Source: Fusarium oxysporum f. sp. lycopersici 4287
Lineage: Eukaryota > Ascomycota > Sordariomycetes > Hypocreales > Nectriaceae
Direction of reading: 5' to 3'
Length of the DNA: 64,000 nucleotides
NCBI RefSeq assembly: GCF_000149955.1
Contig: NC_030997.1
Span: forward strand, 1,410,714-1,474,713
The notes under the pieces were generated by a model. The model saw only the letters and a list, made by a program, of their open reading frames with translations, did not search any database and was not told where the DNA came from. Shown here piece by piece: positions 43,943 to 54,165 of this stretch. Position numbers and translations under genes: made by a program. Within the stretch, counting starts at the first letter, position 1; each line of letters begins with the position of its first letter.

Positions 43943-46042
43943 CGTTGCGAGATAAGCATCTTTGCTCCATTTTCAACTGCTGTTTTCTTTTTTTGTTTAA
44001 AAGGCTTGATGTAGTTCTTCGGTAGTTGTGGTGATATGCGATGATGTTTGCCAACGAAGGTAAAGACAACGGCCTAGGGCTTACTTAGTAGGGTTAGTAG
44101 ACATCTAAACTGTATGTCCTTTTCTATACTACGAATTTGCCCCTTCGCCCTAACCCATTGGCCTCGGTTAAAAAGATCTGGGCTATAATCCTGCTGTCCC
44201 ATCTCAACAGCATGGTTCCATGCTATCTCCCTATCTATATTACAGAGATCCACAGGCAGCTTTATATTATAATAAACGAAGTATAGACCGTCCTCCATTA
44301 GGGTTATATTTAAAGAACTATAATAAAGAATAGTTAAATCTTATATATCCAAACATCTTAGGCTTATATCTTATTTTACTAATACCTAGAGTATACCCAT
44401 AGAGCATTAGGATAAGGTACTAACTAGAAATACTAGGATTAACCCTTTCATAGAATTAAAATTAATACATATTATATAACTAGAAAGAAGATTTAATAGT
44501 TCTTAGTTAACTTGGTTTATAAAAAAGATAAAAGCACTAAGATATACATATACTAATAATATATTTTTTTTCCCCTTGCTGTCAGCCTTGTACGAGGCCA
44601 TCGAGCTTTTTAACTTTTCTGCAAAGGCTTAAACAGTGAGACCCCTATAGCAGGCCATCATCGCAGAATTCAAAATTATATAAGGTTTATCTGCCTTAAT
44701 GGCGCAATTGCTGCCTTAACCAGGCAGTATTAATGCCAGCTCTCAGCAGTTGGGTTACCCTTCTTCCTTCATCCCATCCAAAGGACTGGTCTTTAAACGA
44801 CCTTTGAAACATACCGCGCCTGGTCCATCCATCACACTTCAAGTACGTTCCCCGAACTGACTTCCTCTTCTGGTCACACTTGCTGACATCAATCATAGCC
44901 ACTGACATGATGCCTGTACGCAACAGCCTGCAGCCCGATCAGGGCTATTGCACAACCAACCACAATCTTATCGATGTAATCGGACCGGTACTAATAATAC
45001 ACTCGCCGTGGTGTATAAGATAATACCTTAAATTCATCTTATAAGCACAAACTAGTGAAGGAAACTGTAGTTGAAAAATAAGATTCGAAAGATTTCATGT
45101 GTATTACCTAAAATAATCACCTTTCCTTATGGCGTAGGTTTTGTTATTAATCCTTATAGTAAAGATTCCTCTCCAGTTTCAAAAGTCCATGTCACATGGC
45201 TTGGCATCGATGCAGGAGTCGACAAACAAACAGGATTTGAACTAGAATAGTGTCTGTCCATAATTGGTCCTGCAATTAAATTTGCCCTCGGCTGAAAGAC
45301 TCTTGAGAGCATTGTCTTGGCCATATGTTATCATGTGTTTAAAATCTTGGGTATCAAAACCCAAAGATCTGAAGTGCCCTTTCGGGTTGCATTTTTCTCT
45401 CAGCGTGACCCTACTTTTCATCTGGTCATCCACTAACGGCGACTAAACGCATCAACAGCTGACAAGACTCTATATTTGGGCACACCGCCATGGACTTGAC
45501 TTGGCCAAGTACAGACATTACTTTGCGGTCCTTCCAATCGCGCCCGTTTAGTTCCATGAGAAAAACAAGTACTATATCATGGAAGCATGGAGTTCCTTGT
45601 TGTGAATCACAGGCAAATTACCGCGAACTGAAGATAAACACCAATCGCTGTGAGAGTCCTGCCTAATCAGGCAAAGTAGGCATGAAACGGCGGCCCGAGC
45701 CTCGAGAATTGCCACCATATTCTGTTTAGGTCGGTATTACTCGCAGGGCAGGAGTTCTAATGATACCAGGGGTCGGCCGACTTAACTAGCCAAAGAATTT
45801 TCAGCTCAGTGGAGCAGCTTCTCGATTCAGTGAAGGCCGCTGATGTAAGCGCTTGTAATCGGGTAAATGAAACAAAGCTGCACGCAAGATGGATATCACG
45901 TCCTAAGCTGACAGTCCAGCCGCTAGGTATTGGTTAACAGCTTGGTCCTTTTGCGAAAATGTGCATTCTCGTATTATATAAATATGCGGTGTTTTCGTCA
46001 AGAGATATCACAACCCAACCATCCAGCCTCATCACCACCACC
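43943..46042. other. AT-rich relict region and promoter of a secreted-protein gene
   Basis: About 2.1 kb without a supported gene. From ~44280 to 44580 the sequence is very rich in TA dinucleotides and full of stops, like repeat-induced point mutation (RIP) relics. The edges near 44100 and 44600 return to normal composition. A 74-codon frame at 44074-44298 may be a remnant. TATATAAA at 45975-45982 lies 60 nt before the ATG at 46043. Confidence 0.5.
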
Positions 46043-46528
46043 ATGAAGATCACCGCTTTTCTCACTGCCATCCTCGTTGGCGCTGCCTCGGCCGCCGACA
46101 CACTCTACCTCGTAAACTCCTGGAAAGGCAATGAGATCTCCAGCGGAATGGCATACTATGCCGACGGACATGATGCAACCGGCGGAACCGGAGGCTCTCG
46201 TCCAGATGACTACGTCGATGTTACACACGGAAGCCACATCATTTGGGAAGGTCAAGCCGTAAAGGGTAAGTTCTTGTTCCTTCTACCCTTCACAAGCAAG
46301 AAGTTGACTGGAACCCCAGGTACCTTTGGCACTGGCGTGTCCTTCACGTCAAACATCTTCGCGGACGCGGCTAGCAAGCATGATAATGCCTGGGCTGGCA
46401 CGGGCACCAACGGGTACCATACGTATAACTGCTGGAAGCGCACTGGGCCTGTTGGTAAGCCTGTTGTGTTGTACACCGTGGATGGTTGGACTGTTGAGAC
46501 CGTCTACTACTGCCGGCCTTTTAATTAG
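46043..46528 (+). CDS. Small secreted protein of unknown function
   Basis: ATG at 46043 follows a TATA box (45975-45982). Residues 1-18 form a clear signal peptide ('MKITAFLTAILVGAASA'). A GTAAGT...CAG segment at 46266-46319 (54 nt, with TTGACTGG near its end) is a good intron; splicing gives 143 residues with 'AVKG/TFGTGVSF' continuous. Because 54 is divisible by three and no stop lies inside, the unspliced transcript also codes for a 161-residue protein. The mature protein is Gly/Trp/Tyr-rich with only two cysteines ('YNCWKR', 'YYCRPFN'). Candidate secreted effector or cell-wall protein; no family recognised. Confidence 0.75.
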   Translation: MKITAFLTAILVGAASAADTLYLVNSWKGNEISSGMAYYADGHDATGGTGGSRPDDYVDVTHGSHIIWEGQAVKGKFLFLLPFTSKKLTGTPGTFGTGVSFTSNIFADAASKHDNAWAGTGTNGYHTYNCWKRTGPVGKPVVLYTVDGWTVETVYYCRPFN

Positions 46529-46841
46529 TGGTTTGGATGCCTATGTACCATAGTGACTGTATATACTCTGGCCATACACCCCGGCTGGCTATTGGCTCAG
46601 GCAATGCTCGCATAATTAGACTATTTCTTGAATCTAGAATTGTTGAGTCGGCAATTGAATATGGTATCTATCAAGCGCCACAGGAGCTGTCCCTTTGGAT
46701 CCGTCTTGTTCTTTCGGACGTGGAGTGTCGTTGTGCATAGTCAGGAATCAGGAATTCTATGTAAAACAATTGACCTACTATTACTCTTTGCCCTAAAAAC
46801 CTAAGCTTAAGCATAAAGTGTCGAACTAAAACCACGAACCT
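46529..46841. other. Convergent intergenic spacer
   Basis: 3' regions of the secreted-protein gene (+) and FAD monooxygenase gene (-). No gene supported. Confidence 0.4.
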
Positions 46842-48476
46842 TCACTGTAACCCCCTCGTGTGCTTCGGTGAGAATGAAATCTGGACCACCGCCTGCGTCA
46901 AGTCGTCCTGTGGTTCAGCCGGCCAGTTCTTCGTTCTCCAAGCAATGAAGCCATCAGGTCGAACCAAAGAAGCACCGCTGGCCTCCAAACCAAACAACGT
47001 ATCGAAGTCCCCCTCATTCTTCTCGGTAACACTGCTTCCAATATGCACAAACGTGATCTTTACGTCGGTCGCTTTAGGTGCCTCTGCGACAAGCTGGCGC
47101 CAGTTCTTGTCCTTTGAGATAACAACCCAGGATGTACCGAAAAAGTCTAGCGTTGAAACTTGATCTCCCTGCAAAGCGACGTGAGGTGCTCGAGTACCTG
47201 GTTGTCCGTTCCACTCATCTGGCCTCTTCACGGGAACAGATCCATCAGGACCACCGATGATGCCCCTTGAGTTGTAGAAATAGCCGAACTCCATCGCGGC
47301 ATCATCCATGACCTCGACATTCTTTCCAGGCCATTCCTTGTCGACGACGTATCGCTTGTAGTCCTCCCTTGCAAAGATCTGGTCATGCCGGACATCTGCG
47401 ACAGGTCTTCTCTCAACGTCATACGTATCAAGAAGCTCTGGCGATGATTCGCCGCGAAGCACTGATGCGAGCTTCCATGCAAGGTTATGTGCATCGGCTA
47501 TGCCGGTGTTTGCTCCGTAACCGCCACGGTTTGGAGGGAGGGCATGAGCTGCATCGCCAGCAAGGAAGATACGACCAGAAGAGAATTTATCCGCGATGAG
47601 ACCACCGATGTCCCATTTACCAGTGGTAATGAGTTTAATATCCTCATCGCGGAGATCCTGTACACCAGAAGCCTTGCGGACCATGTCGCGCTGGGTCGTG
47701 TCATCTAGAACAGCTTCAGGGTCGTCGACCTCTTGGTTCCAAGCTAGCATCCATCGCCCGCCGCCATAAGTGGTCATGAAAGCCTCGAAACCATCTTCGC
47801 GACCTTCAATCTGGAATTGACTGTAGCCGTGGTCGAGGAAATGTTGAAGAGGCTCGCATCTGAACATGACGCTCTGGAGCTTACGAAGAAGACCGACACC
47901 ATGACGTTGGATACCGAGACTTTCTCGAATACGGCTGCGGTTACCATCGCATGCGACCATGTAACTTGCCTTGACATGGATTTCTTCACCGTCACTTCCA
48001 GTAGCATTAACTGTAACACCTGCACCATCTTGACTCCAGCCCGTAACAGTGAAGCCCAGTCTAAGATCCGCACCAAGCTCCCTCGCGCGATCTCTCAAAA
48101 CAGGTTCAATGACATCTTGAGCGATAGCAACACCTTCAGTAGGAGAATACTCCGAAAACGAAACAGGCGGTCCACCTTTGGGTTTCTGCGTCCAGCCTTG
48201 CTCCTTCGTCCACTTGCCGGCAAGACTCTCAACAACGATACGCCGGGGTGGACCGCCTGACCATTGAATGCCTTTGAGTTTCGACTCTACGCCAACGGTA
48301 CGGAAGAGTTCAATTGTTCGGGCAGTGTAGCCAATGGCACGAGGGTGAAGGGAGCTACTAGGATGACGCTCAATGAGAATTATGGGGATGTTGAGATGGG
48401 AGAGGAAGAGGGCTGTTGAGAGGCCGACGAGGCTACCGCCGACGATGACGACTGAAGTTTCGTGTGTAGTTGCCAT
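46842..48476 (-). CDS. FAD-dependent aromatic monooxygenase (FAD_binding_3 type)
   Basis: Intronless, 544 residues from the ATG at 48476. The FAD-binding start is 'VVIVGGSLVGLSTALFL' (GxGxxG variant, about residues 9-25), followed by 'ERHP' and 'HPRAIGYTARTIELFR'. The middle 'ACDGNRSRIRESLGI' is the DG motif. 'IFLAGDAAHALPPNRGGYG' plus 'ADAHNLAWKLASVL' is the GD motif for the FAD ribityl chain. A thioredoxin-like C-terminal domain follows, giving the usual length for PheA/TfdB- and polyketide-hydroxylase-type enzymes. It likely hydroxylates a phenolic or polyketide ring using NAD(P)H and O2. The promoter has a TATA-like AATATATAG (48539-48547) and a CCCGAA-N9-TTCGGG repeat. Confidence 0.92.
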   Translation of the reverse strand: MATTHETSVVIVGGSLVGLSTALFLSHLNIPIILIERHPSSSLHPRAIGYTARTIELFRTVGVESKLKGIQWSGGPPRRIVVESLAGKWTKEQGWTQKPKGGPPVSFSEYSPTEGVAIAQDVIEPVLRDRARELGADLRLGFTVTGWSQDGAGVTVNATGSDGEEIHVKASYMVACDGNRSRIRESLGIQRHGVGLLRKLQSVMFRCEPLQHFLDHGYSQFQIEGREDGFEAFMTTYGGGRWMLAWNQEVDDPEAVLDDTTQRDMVRKASGVQDLRDEDIKLITTGKWDIGGLIADKFSSGRIFLAGDAAHALPPNRGGYGANTGIADAHNLAWKLASVLRGESSPELLDTYDVERRPVADVRHDQIFAREDYKRYVVDKEWPGKNVEVMDDAAMEFGYFYNSRGIIGGPDGSVPVKRPDEWNGQPGTRAPHVALQGDQVSTLDFFGTSWVVISKDKNWRQLVAEAPKATDVKITFVHIGSSVTEKNEGDFDTLFGLEASGASLVRPDGFIAWRTKNWPAEPQDDLTQAVVQISFSPKHTRGLQ

Positions 48477-48803
48477 GTCGTCTGAACAAAAAATAAAATT
48501 GTGGATAGAATGAGCGGTATTTTGATGGCGAGAAGGGATAATATATAGTCCCGATCAACAGTGCGGATCAAGGCCCGAAAAGGCAAGCTTCGGGTCCGAC
48601 GTTGACATTGGGCTAGGGACGGGACGGCGCAGTTGGTTCGGGACCGGTGCCCCACTTCTCGGGGTCTAGACAGTCCGGCTTCGGGTGATCCAGATTTCCA
48701 CCGAAAACCCTTTGAGAATGAATGCCCAGTTTATGCTTATTCTAAAACTACACTTCGTACTGTCTACCGATATCAGCCTCTGTTTTAAAGAGTGACTCTA
48801 TGT
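48477..48803 (-). promoter_or_regulatory. Promoter region of the FAD monooxygenase gene
   Basis: 327 nt between two minus-strand genes; GC-rich in the middle, with a TATA-like element near 48540 and the inverted repeat described at 48574-48594. Confidence 0.4.
48574..48594. promoter_or_regulatory. Inverted repeat CCCGAA-N9-TTCGGG
   Basis: Perfect 6-bp arms (48574-48579 and 48589-48594) ~100 nt upstream of the monooxygenase ATG. CCG-type half-sites with a fixed spacer are typical of Zn2Cys6 targets. It differs from the TCCGCGGA sites near 8-10 kb, so a different regulator is implied. Confidence 0.4.
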
Positions 48804-50076
48804 TCAAACTTGCTGATGCACCGTGATGGAGTCTTGCGATCGACCGTGAGCATTATCTGAAGGCAGCTCATAGTAAGTATGCTTGGTCAGCTCCATCTCG
48901 TCTGCATTTGATGCAAGAACACCATCTGTTAAATGTCGTGAATTCTGACGAGATTTATTTCCCCACATGCCGGTCCCGTTCGATACAGGTTTTGAGGGAT
49001 CAGTATTCCCGGTTGAACTCAGTTGCTTTAAGCCGAGCTTCTTCCAGAAAAGTTTGATCAGCGGACGCATGGTTGGGAGGCAGCAACAAATCACAGCGCT
49101 GATCAGTCAGTATCGGTTTTACAGCTGTTTCAGAGGGAAATACACACCTGTAGACTTCCATGCCAGTCCAGATCATCAGATCGACAGTACCCCAAGTTGG
49201 ATCGGTCAGTTCAACGGTGATGACCTTGGTGAGGCGGATAATGGTGACGAAACAAGCACTTCGTTTATGAGCATGACGATCGCTATTTGGGGGAGAGGTA
49301 CTCACAAACTACCAAAGACCAACATGATTGCGATCAAGATCTTATGGTATAGGGGTACCTTCAAAACCCAGATATACGGCAGAGGAATAATCATCAGACC
49401 AATGTCAGTGATGATACAACCAATGGCGACTCCAACATAGAATTTGGAAATATCGATGCAATTCTGGTTCGTGCCATCCCAGAAGCTCGAGATAGGCCAG
49501 CATGTTCGAATCGAGGGAACGTACTACGCCACGTCAGCATTGGCCGCGGAGCTTTTTGGTGGTGAGCCTTGCCGTCGAGATGACCCATGCAATGATAAAG
49601 GCGACAAATCCGTGGAGAAAATATCTCATGCTTGATACACCGAAAATATGGTAGAAGAACACCACAAGGGATAGTCTCGCACAGGCCAAAGCCGTCGTGT
49701 ACATGATCTCATTTGCAACAATGGCCTTGAAGAAGTTTTCGATGTTCTTCGGACCGTCCTGCATCACCCAAGCAAGATGCCTCTCCAGGCCGAATCGAAG
49801 CCATAGCATACTTGTGATGAATACCTCAACAGTATTGAACTATAAGAAATGTCAGACACGTCAACTTCGGAGAGCCGAGTGGCTTACCGCTGCGAAATAC
49901 GCAAGCCAATCGTCCCAAGACAGCGTCTTCTTCGTCAACCTCGATGAAAAGAACCGACACGGCACAATAATCATCATCAGAGCGAAAAAGGCAATGTGCG
50001 TCGCATAAACCTCATTCTGCCGACTCTCATTGAGAAAAGACTCATCGTCGGTAACATTACCTCCATCGACAGCCAT
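48804..50076 (-). CDS. Fungal rhodopsin-domain (PF20684-type) integral membrane protein
   Basis: Five exons on the minus strand: 50076-49888, 49839-49573, 49523-49306, 49258-49148 and 49098-48804; 359 residues. Several hydrophobic segments and family landmarks are seen: 'RLTKKTLSWDDWLAYFA', 'CWPISSFWDG', 'IGLMIIPLPYIWVLK', 'GSFACFVTIIRLTKV' and 'EVYSAVICCCLPTMRPL'. This is the pattern of the large fungal family with a rhodopsin-like seven-helix region and a cytoplasmic tail (here Ser/Asn-rich). Intron 2 (49524-49572) fits best with a GCAAGG donor, i.e. GC-AG; a GTCATC donor 12 nt upstream is a second option. Members include effectors of host sensing, but most are uncharacterised. Confidence 0.82.
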
Positions 50077-50478
50077 GTTGCTAGCTCATACGAAGAGGAA
50101 ACCATTGAAAAGGGAATAACAGCTAGAAGGCCCTTGGAGTAGATATGGCATAGCCAGTTTGATGATCATCGGGGGTATTCCCCAATTCAATTGGGTATCA
50201 AGAATGGCATGAGTCGGTCGGAAGCTAGGGTATTGTGGGGTGCATGACTCGGTCGCGAATTTGATGTCGGTATACTATTTGTGGAAAGACCCTGAGATTG
50301 CATGAGTCTCGGTATCTCTGTCAGAGCGCGGTTTCGTGAGAGCCAGGTTAATTATTGGCATGCATACGAAAGGGGACACGATCTACTGATTCTTGAACGA
50401 GTAACTATAAATCTGCGTTGCGCCACCAACACATCATCTGTGCGGTTGCATTGTCACTCACCCTTTTTGCTTTTTATC
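50077..50478. other. Divergent intergenic region
   Basis: Promoters of the membrane-protein gene (-) and the hydrolase gene (+). No gene seen. Confidence 0.4.
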
Positions 50479-51302
50479 ATGTCTCCAACTATCTTGGCTG
50501 TACCGGGTGCATGGCATACCGTTGAGTCATTTGAGCCCATAAAGAAAATCTTCACGCAAAAGGGATACCAATTCGTCAGCCAAAATGCACCAGGATTGCA
50601 TGATGCAAACGCCACTTGTCAAGACGATGCTGAATCACTACGGACGAAACTCCTACACCCGCTTATTGAGGATGGCAAGGATATCGTGGTGTTGATGCAT
50701 TCTTACGGCGGAATGTATGGTTCACAGGCTGTTCGAGGCTTAAGCAAGAAAGAGCGGGAACAAGCGGGTAAAAAAGGTGGTGTAATCGCCCTGATCTACG
50801 TCTCGGCTGTAACACCCGTTGAAGGTAAAACAACCCTGGACATGATGGGCACAGACGCAAAGAATCTTCCTCCGTGGGTTGAATACAACGTATGTGATTC
50901 AACATCCCCGCCCTGTGTCGCAGGGCAACCCCACAGACTAACAAACTCAAATCATCACAGGAGACAGCGGGCTGGGTCAAATTCACAGGGGCAAAAGAAA
51001 CAATGTATCACGACATCTCCGACACAGAAGCAGAGTATTATATCTCATTGCTAAAAGACCAAGCGTTGAATAGTATGAACACGCCGATTTCTTATTCTCC
51101 GCTTACAGATGAGAATTATAAGGGAAAGGCAGGTTATGTTATCTGCGGGGCTGATCGTGTTGTGCCCCCGGCGGGACAGGAGATGTATGCGGCTGTAGGG
51201 GGGATCGACAGGAAAGTGACAGTTGAGAAGGCGAGCCATGCTTTCTTTGCTACTGCGGCTGAGGAGACGGTTGATGCGGTTCTTCAGCTGGTAAAGAGCT
51301 AA
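50479..51302 (+). CDS. Alpha/beta hydrolase (AB_hydrolase_6/salicylate-esterase-like)
   Basis: Exons 50479-50889 and 50961-51302 with a 71-nt GTATGT...CAG intron; 250 residues. Compact fold: 'ILAVPGAWHTVESF' (oxyanion loop), nucleophile elbow 'MHSYGG' with Ser75, and 'VICGADRVVPP' with the likely acid. 'EKASHAFFAT' supplies the catalytic His near the C-terminus. The triad is complete. The family includes fungal esterases acting on small aromatic or polyketide esters. It lies 402 nt from a divergent membrane-protein gene, and close to the FAD monooxygenase and a second hydrolase, suggesting aromatic catabolism or secondary metabolism. The substrate is not inferable. Confidence 0.87.
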
Positions 51303-51836
51303 AGTTTCCATCCCTGTCTTACAGTTTAAAGGTTAGAATTAGAGTCTCAGATTAATCACAGGTATTTGAACTTTTAAGGATGTTGCGAAGCTATAAATGA
51401 AGCGTTCATAAGACGGCTGTCAAGTTGGCGACATGACGAATAACGTCCTTTTCTGTGCATTTTTGACGTCGGCTTTCTTTTTGGTGGTAAATTGGTTTCG
51501 GTACGACAATTTTCAATGCCGGGCCGACAGTTGCGAGACGATAAGATAAGGTGTCGGTAACCTCAACTTAGATAACCGAAGACATAGCCGCAAACAAACG
51601 CGGCATGGGAAAAAAAAAACGCAATACTAATATTTGATCTAAAGCGAGATACCATGAGTTTATACCCGTTCTCTATCAATTTCCAACACAAAAATAAACA
51701 ACTCCAAGCTTGACAGAATCTAACACAACGACCACCCTAAGAATTGTTTCTTCCCACCAATGTAGTTGAGTAACTTAAAGTCTCCAAGCGGCCTCAACTT
51801 CGTTCTTTGTGAAAGTATATCCTGCATATTGTGAAA
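51303..51836. other. Convergent intergenic region
   Basis: No gene supported between the hydrolase (+) and thioredoxin-like (-) genes. Confidence 0.4.
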
Positions 51837-52202
51837 TCACTTCTTTTCTGGCTCCTTTCCCAGCTCTTGAGCTTTATCAGACCACGAAATAAGAAACTTC
51901 TGGAGTGTACTTGGGCCAGGCATTAAGATATCATCCTTCCTCTTTCCATCCTCGTAAGCCATAAAAGACGGGACACCTGGAACATCAAGCTTTTCAGCAA
52001 CATCGGATACTTCGTCGATGTCGAGTTTGGCGAGGGCGAAGTATTCCGGGTTGTAAGGGATTTGGTTGGAGAGCCTCTCGTAGATAGGGCTCATGGCCTT
52101 ACAGGGACCAGCCCATGAAGCATTTGCATTGATGATGACGACTTTGTACTTCTTAAGGAGCTTTTCATAGTCATCTTGGCTTTTGATCTCAGTGACAGGC
52201 AT
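51837..52202 (-). CDS. Thioredoxin-fold protein with WAGPC active site
   Basis: Intronless, 121 residues from the ATG at 52202; an open upstream extension lacks a better start. Size and landmarks are those of thioredoxin: 'VVIINANASWAGPCKAMSP', 'LAKLDIDEV' and 'VPGVPSFMAYEDGKR' (cis-Pro loop). The active site reads W-A-G-P-C instead of W-C-G-P-C, so the attacking cysteine (position 31) is Ala while Cys34 remains. Such a protein cannot run the normal dithiol cycle. It could act as a monothiol binder, chaperone or regulatory subunit, or be a neutralised copy. A charged C-terminal tail (about 15 residues) is extra. Confidence 0.87.
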   Translation of the reverse strand: MPVTEIKSQDDYEKLLKKYKVVIINANASWAGPCKAMSPIYERLSNQIPYNPEYFALAKLDIDEVSDVAEKLDVPGVPSFMAYEDGKRKDDILMPGPSTLQKFLISWSDKAQELGKEPEKK

Positions 52203-52702
52203 TGTGGGGTTTGGTTTGGCCGGGATTGAATGACAATAGAGATAAATAGTTGGGGATATTTGACAGCAGCATCGGGGACGAGAAATTTGGAGATTATAAC
52301 TAGTTTCAGCAACCATCGATACGAGACATGTGAAGACGAAATACTTTGTTGTCCAATCAGATGTTAAAGCGCTGAATCTTCGAGAACCATTACGACCCTT
52401 CAACTGGAATGTTGTCATGCGTACTCACTTATGCTAGCCTATCAGCATGGCGTTACCATGTAGCTGGTAAAGTAGGTGAACTATAAATGGCACTATTGAC
52501 GAAGGGGCTTCAAAGTGGTGTGAGTTTTGGGATCTAGATCCCAGACTTCACAGCGGTAGATCGTGGGGTTGGTTCAAAATCATACAGTCAAACAAAGTCT
52601 AACTATAGAGTGGCTTCAATAGGGGAGGCAAGTGCCCGGAGGCTTGGGGATGCAGAGAGTTGCTCCGATTTTGTTCTGTGACACTATTGTCTCTGTTTCC
52701 TT
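52203..52702. other. Intergenic region
   Basis: Promoter of the thioredoxin-like gene and 3' region of the broken hydrolase gene; nothing else seen. Confidence 0.35.
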
Positions 52703-53673
52703 TTATTGTTTCCCTAGTATCTTCCAGAAATCTCCAATGAGGTTAGCAACATCCTCAGCCTGATCCCTCACAACACTATGCACAGCCTTTGGAACAACAA
52801 AAACATTCTCAAATCCATGCTCATTCAGCTGATCCTTGTTGCACAAGCTATCCAGCTCGCCAAGCACAGCGAGTGATGGAATTCCCGTCTTCGCCGCCTC
52901 ATCAAAGTGAGCATGCGAGCCCATTACACCGCCGTCTCTGAAATCGCAACGACAGAAGCTGTATGTCCCGGGTGCTCGCGCATCTGCCATTCGCGTACTG
53001 CCTCTGCGACGACCTCACCCTTGGCGACCCTTTGTTTCCAGTCTGCTGGCACAACAAGGTCACCGCCTTCGAGAATGTTCAACACGCACTTCTTTGCAGC
53101 ATATTCGTCGTCTCCTTGAAGACAGGCTTGCTCATCAGGCGTGAACATGGATAGTTGTAAGAGGCCTGCGGGCGCGACGAGAGTGAAGCTCTTGACACGT
53201 GAGGGCCTGGAGGCAACGTAGCTGACAGTAGTGGCTCCGCCAAAGGAAAAGCCCACGAGATGAGCGGAGGGCCAGCTTAGATGATCCAGTAGATCGTCAA
53301 TCAGCTGGTAGAATAGAGATGGTTCGTGCGGAACAACAGGTGTATCGCTCAGTCCGTGGCCCCAGAGATCGATCAGAACCATATGCGCAGCCGGGAACGA
53401 TTTCTCAAGATCGCGGGCAAGGGGCAGCATGCCTAGCGCTGGGGTCTGAACACCATGGATGAACAGCACTTTATCAATTTTGGTGGTATCATCCTTGGAT
53501 GACGAAGGTTTGATCTCGTAATAAGCAGCCTTGCCGCGGGGAGTCTGAAGGAATTGAGCAGCTGGCAGTAGCGCTCCGAATGTTTCAACGAAAGCGGCCT
53601 CTGTCGGCCCCGGAACTGGCGGCTGAGGCTTGTAACTCGCCCCTGGGCGCGGGAGAACAAGATCTTGTGACAT
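52703..53673 (-). pseudogene. Alpha/beta hydrolase with a single-base frameshift
   Basis: From the ATG at 53673 a typical alpha/beta hydrolase can be read ('VLFIHGVQTPALGM', 'LIDLWGHGLSDT', nucleophile 'LVGFSFGGATTV', 'FTLVAPAGLL') until 'HTASVVAI'. There the frame shifts and the protein continues as 'FRDGGVMGSHAHF', with 'VLGELDSLCN' (acid) and 'VPKAVHSVV' (His) in the next frame. One missing base in the AAA run at 52941-52943 (TTT on the coding strand, ancestral TTTT) explains it, because the family reads Ile-Phe-Arg-Asp-Gly-Gly here. A real lesion or a homopolymer base-calling error are both possible. No intron fits, since the conserved block spans the junction. Confidence 0.78.
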
Positions 53674-54165
53674 TATCAATGCTTTTCTGATGATAAGTGG
53701 TGAGAGACCAAGGTGCTTGGTCATGCGGGTTTTATGAGGCCCGTCAAGACCAAGTGGAGCTTTGATAAGCGACCACGGCGGTCTAGAACATTGAGCTTAC
53801 CATGATCCTCCTGAGATCCTTTGATACCACCTGCTTCAATAGAGTAAATAAGCGACTGGATTACTCTTAATCAAAAGGAAATGCGTCATGTATAGAGTAG
53901 ACTTGTCACAGGTCTTTTTGACCGCTTCGACCGAAATCTTGATGATCTGGCAAATGAAGTGGAGCATTTATCAAGCTAGTCGGATCAGTTCCGACTGTTG
54001 ATCCCGTGGAGAAAATTTGAGTCATCCTGGCCTCGGAACCGGACAGCTAGGTATCAACTCCATGCTGCCCAATGTCGAACAGGCTATCTCGTTATTCTTT
54101 GTCTGAACCTCAGTTCTCTATCACCAAAACTTCAGAGAAACAAAAGCTGGCAGCATCGTGTCATC
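53674..54165. other. Divergent intergenic region
   Basis: Promoters of the hydrolase (-) and acetyltransferase (+) genes; no gene seen. Confidence 0.4.
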
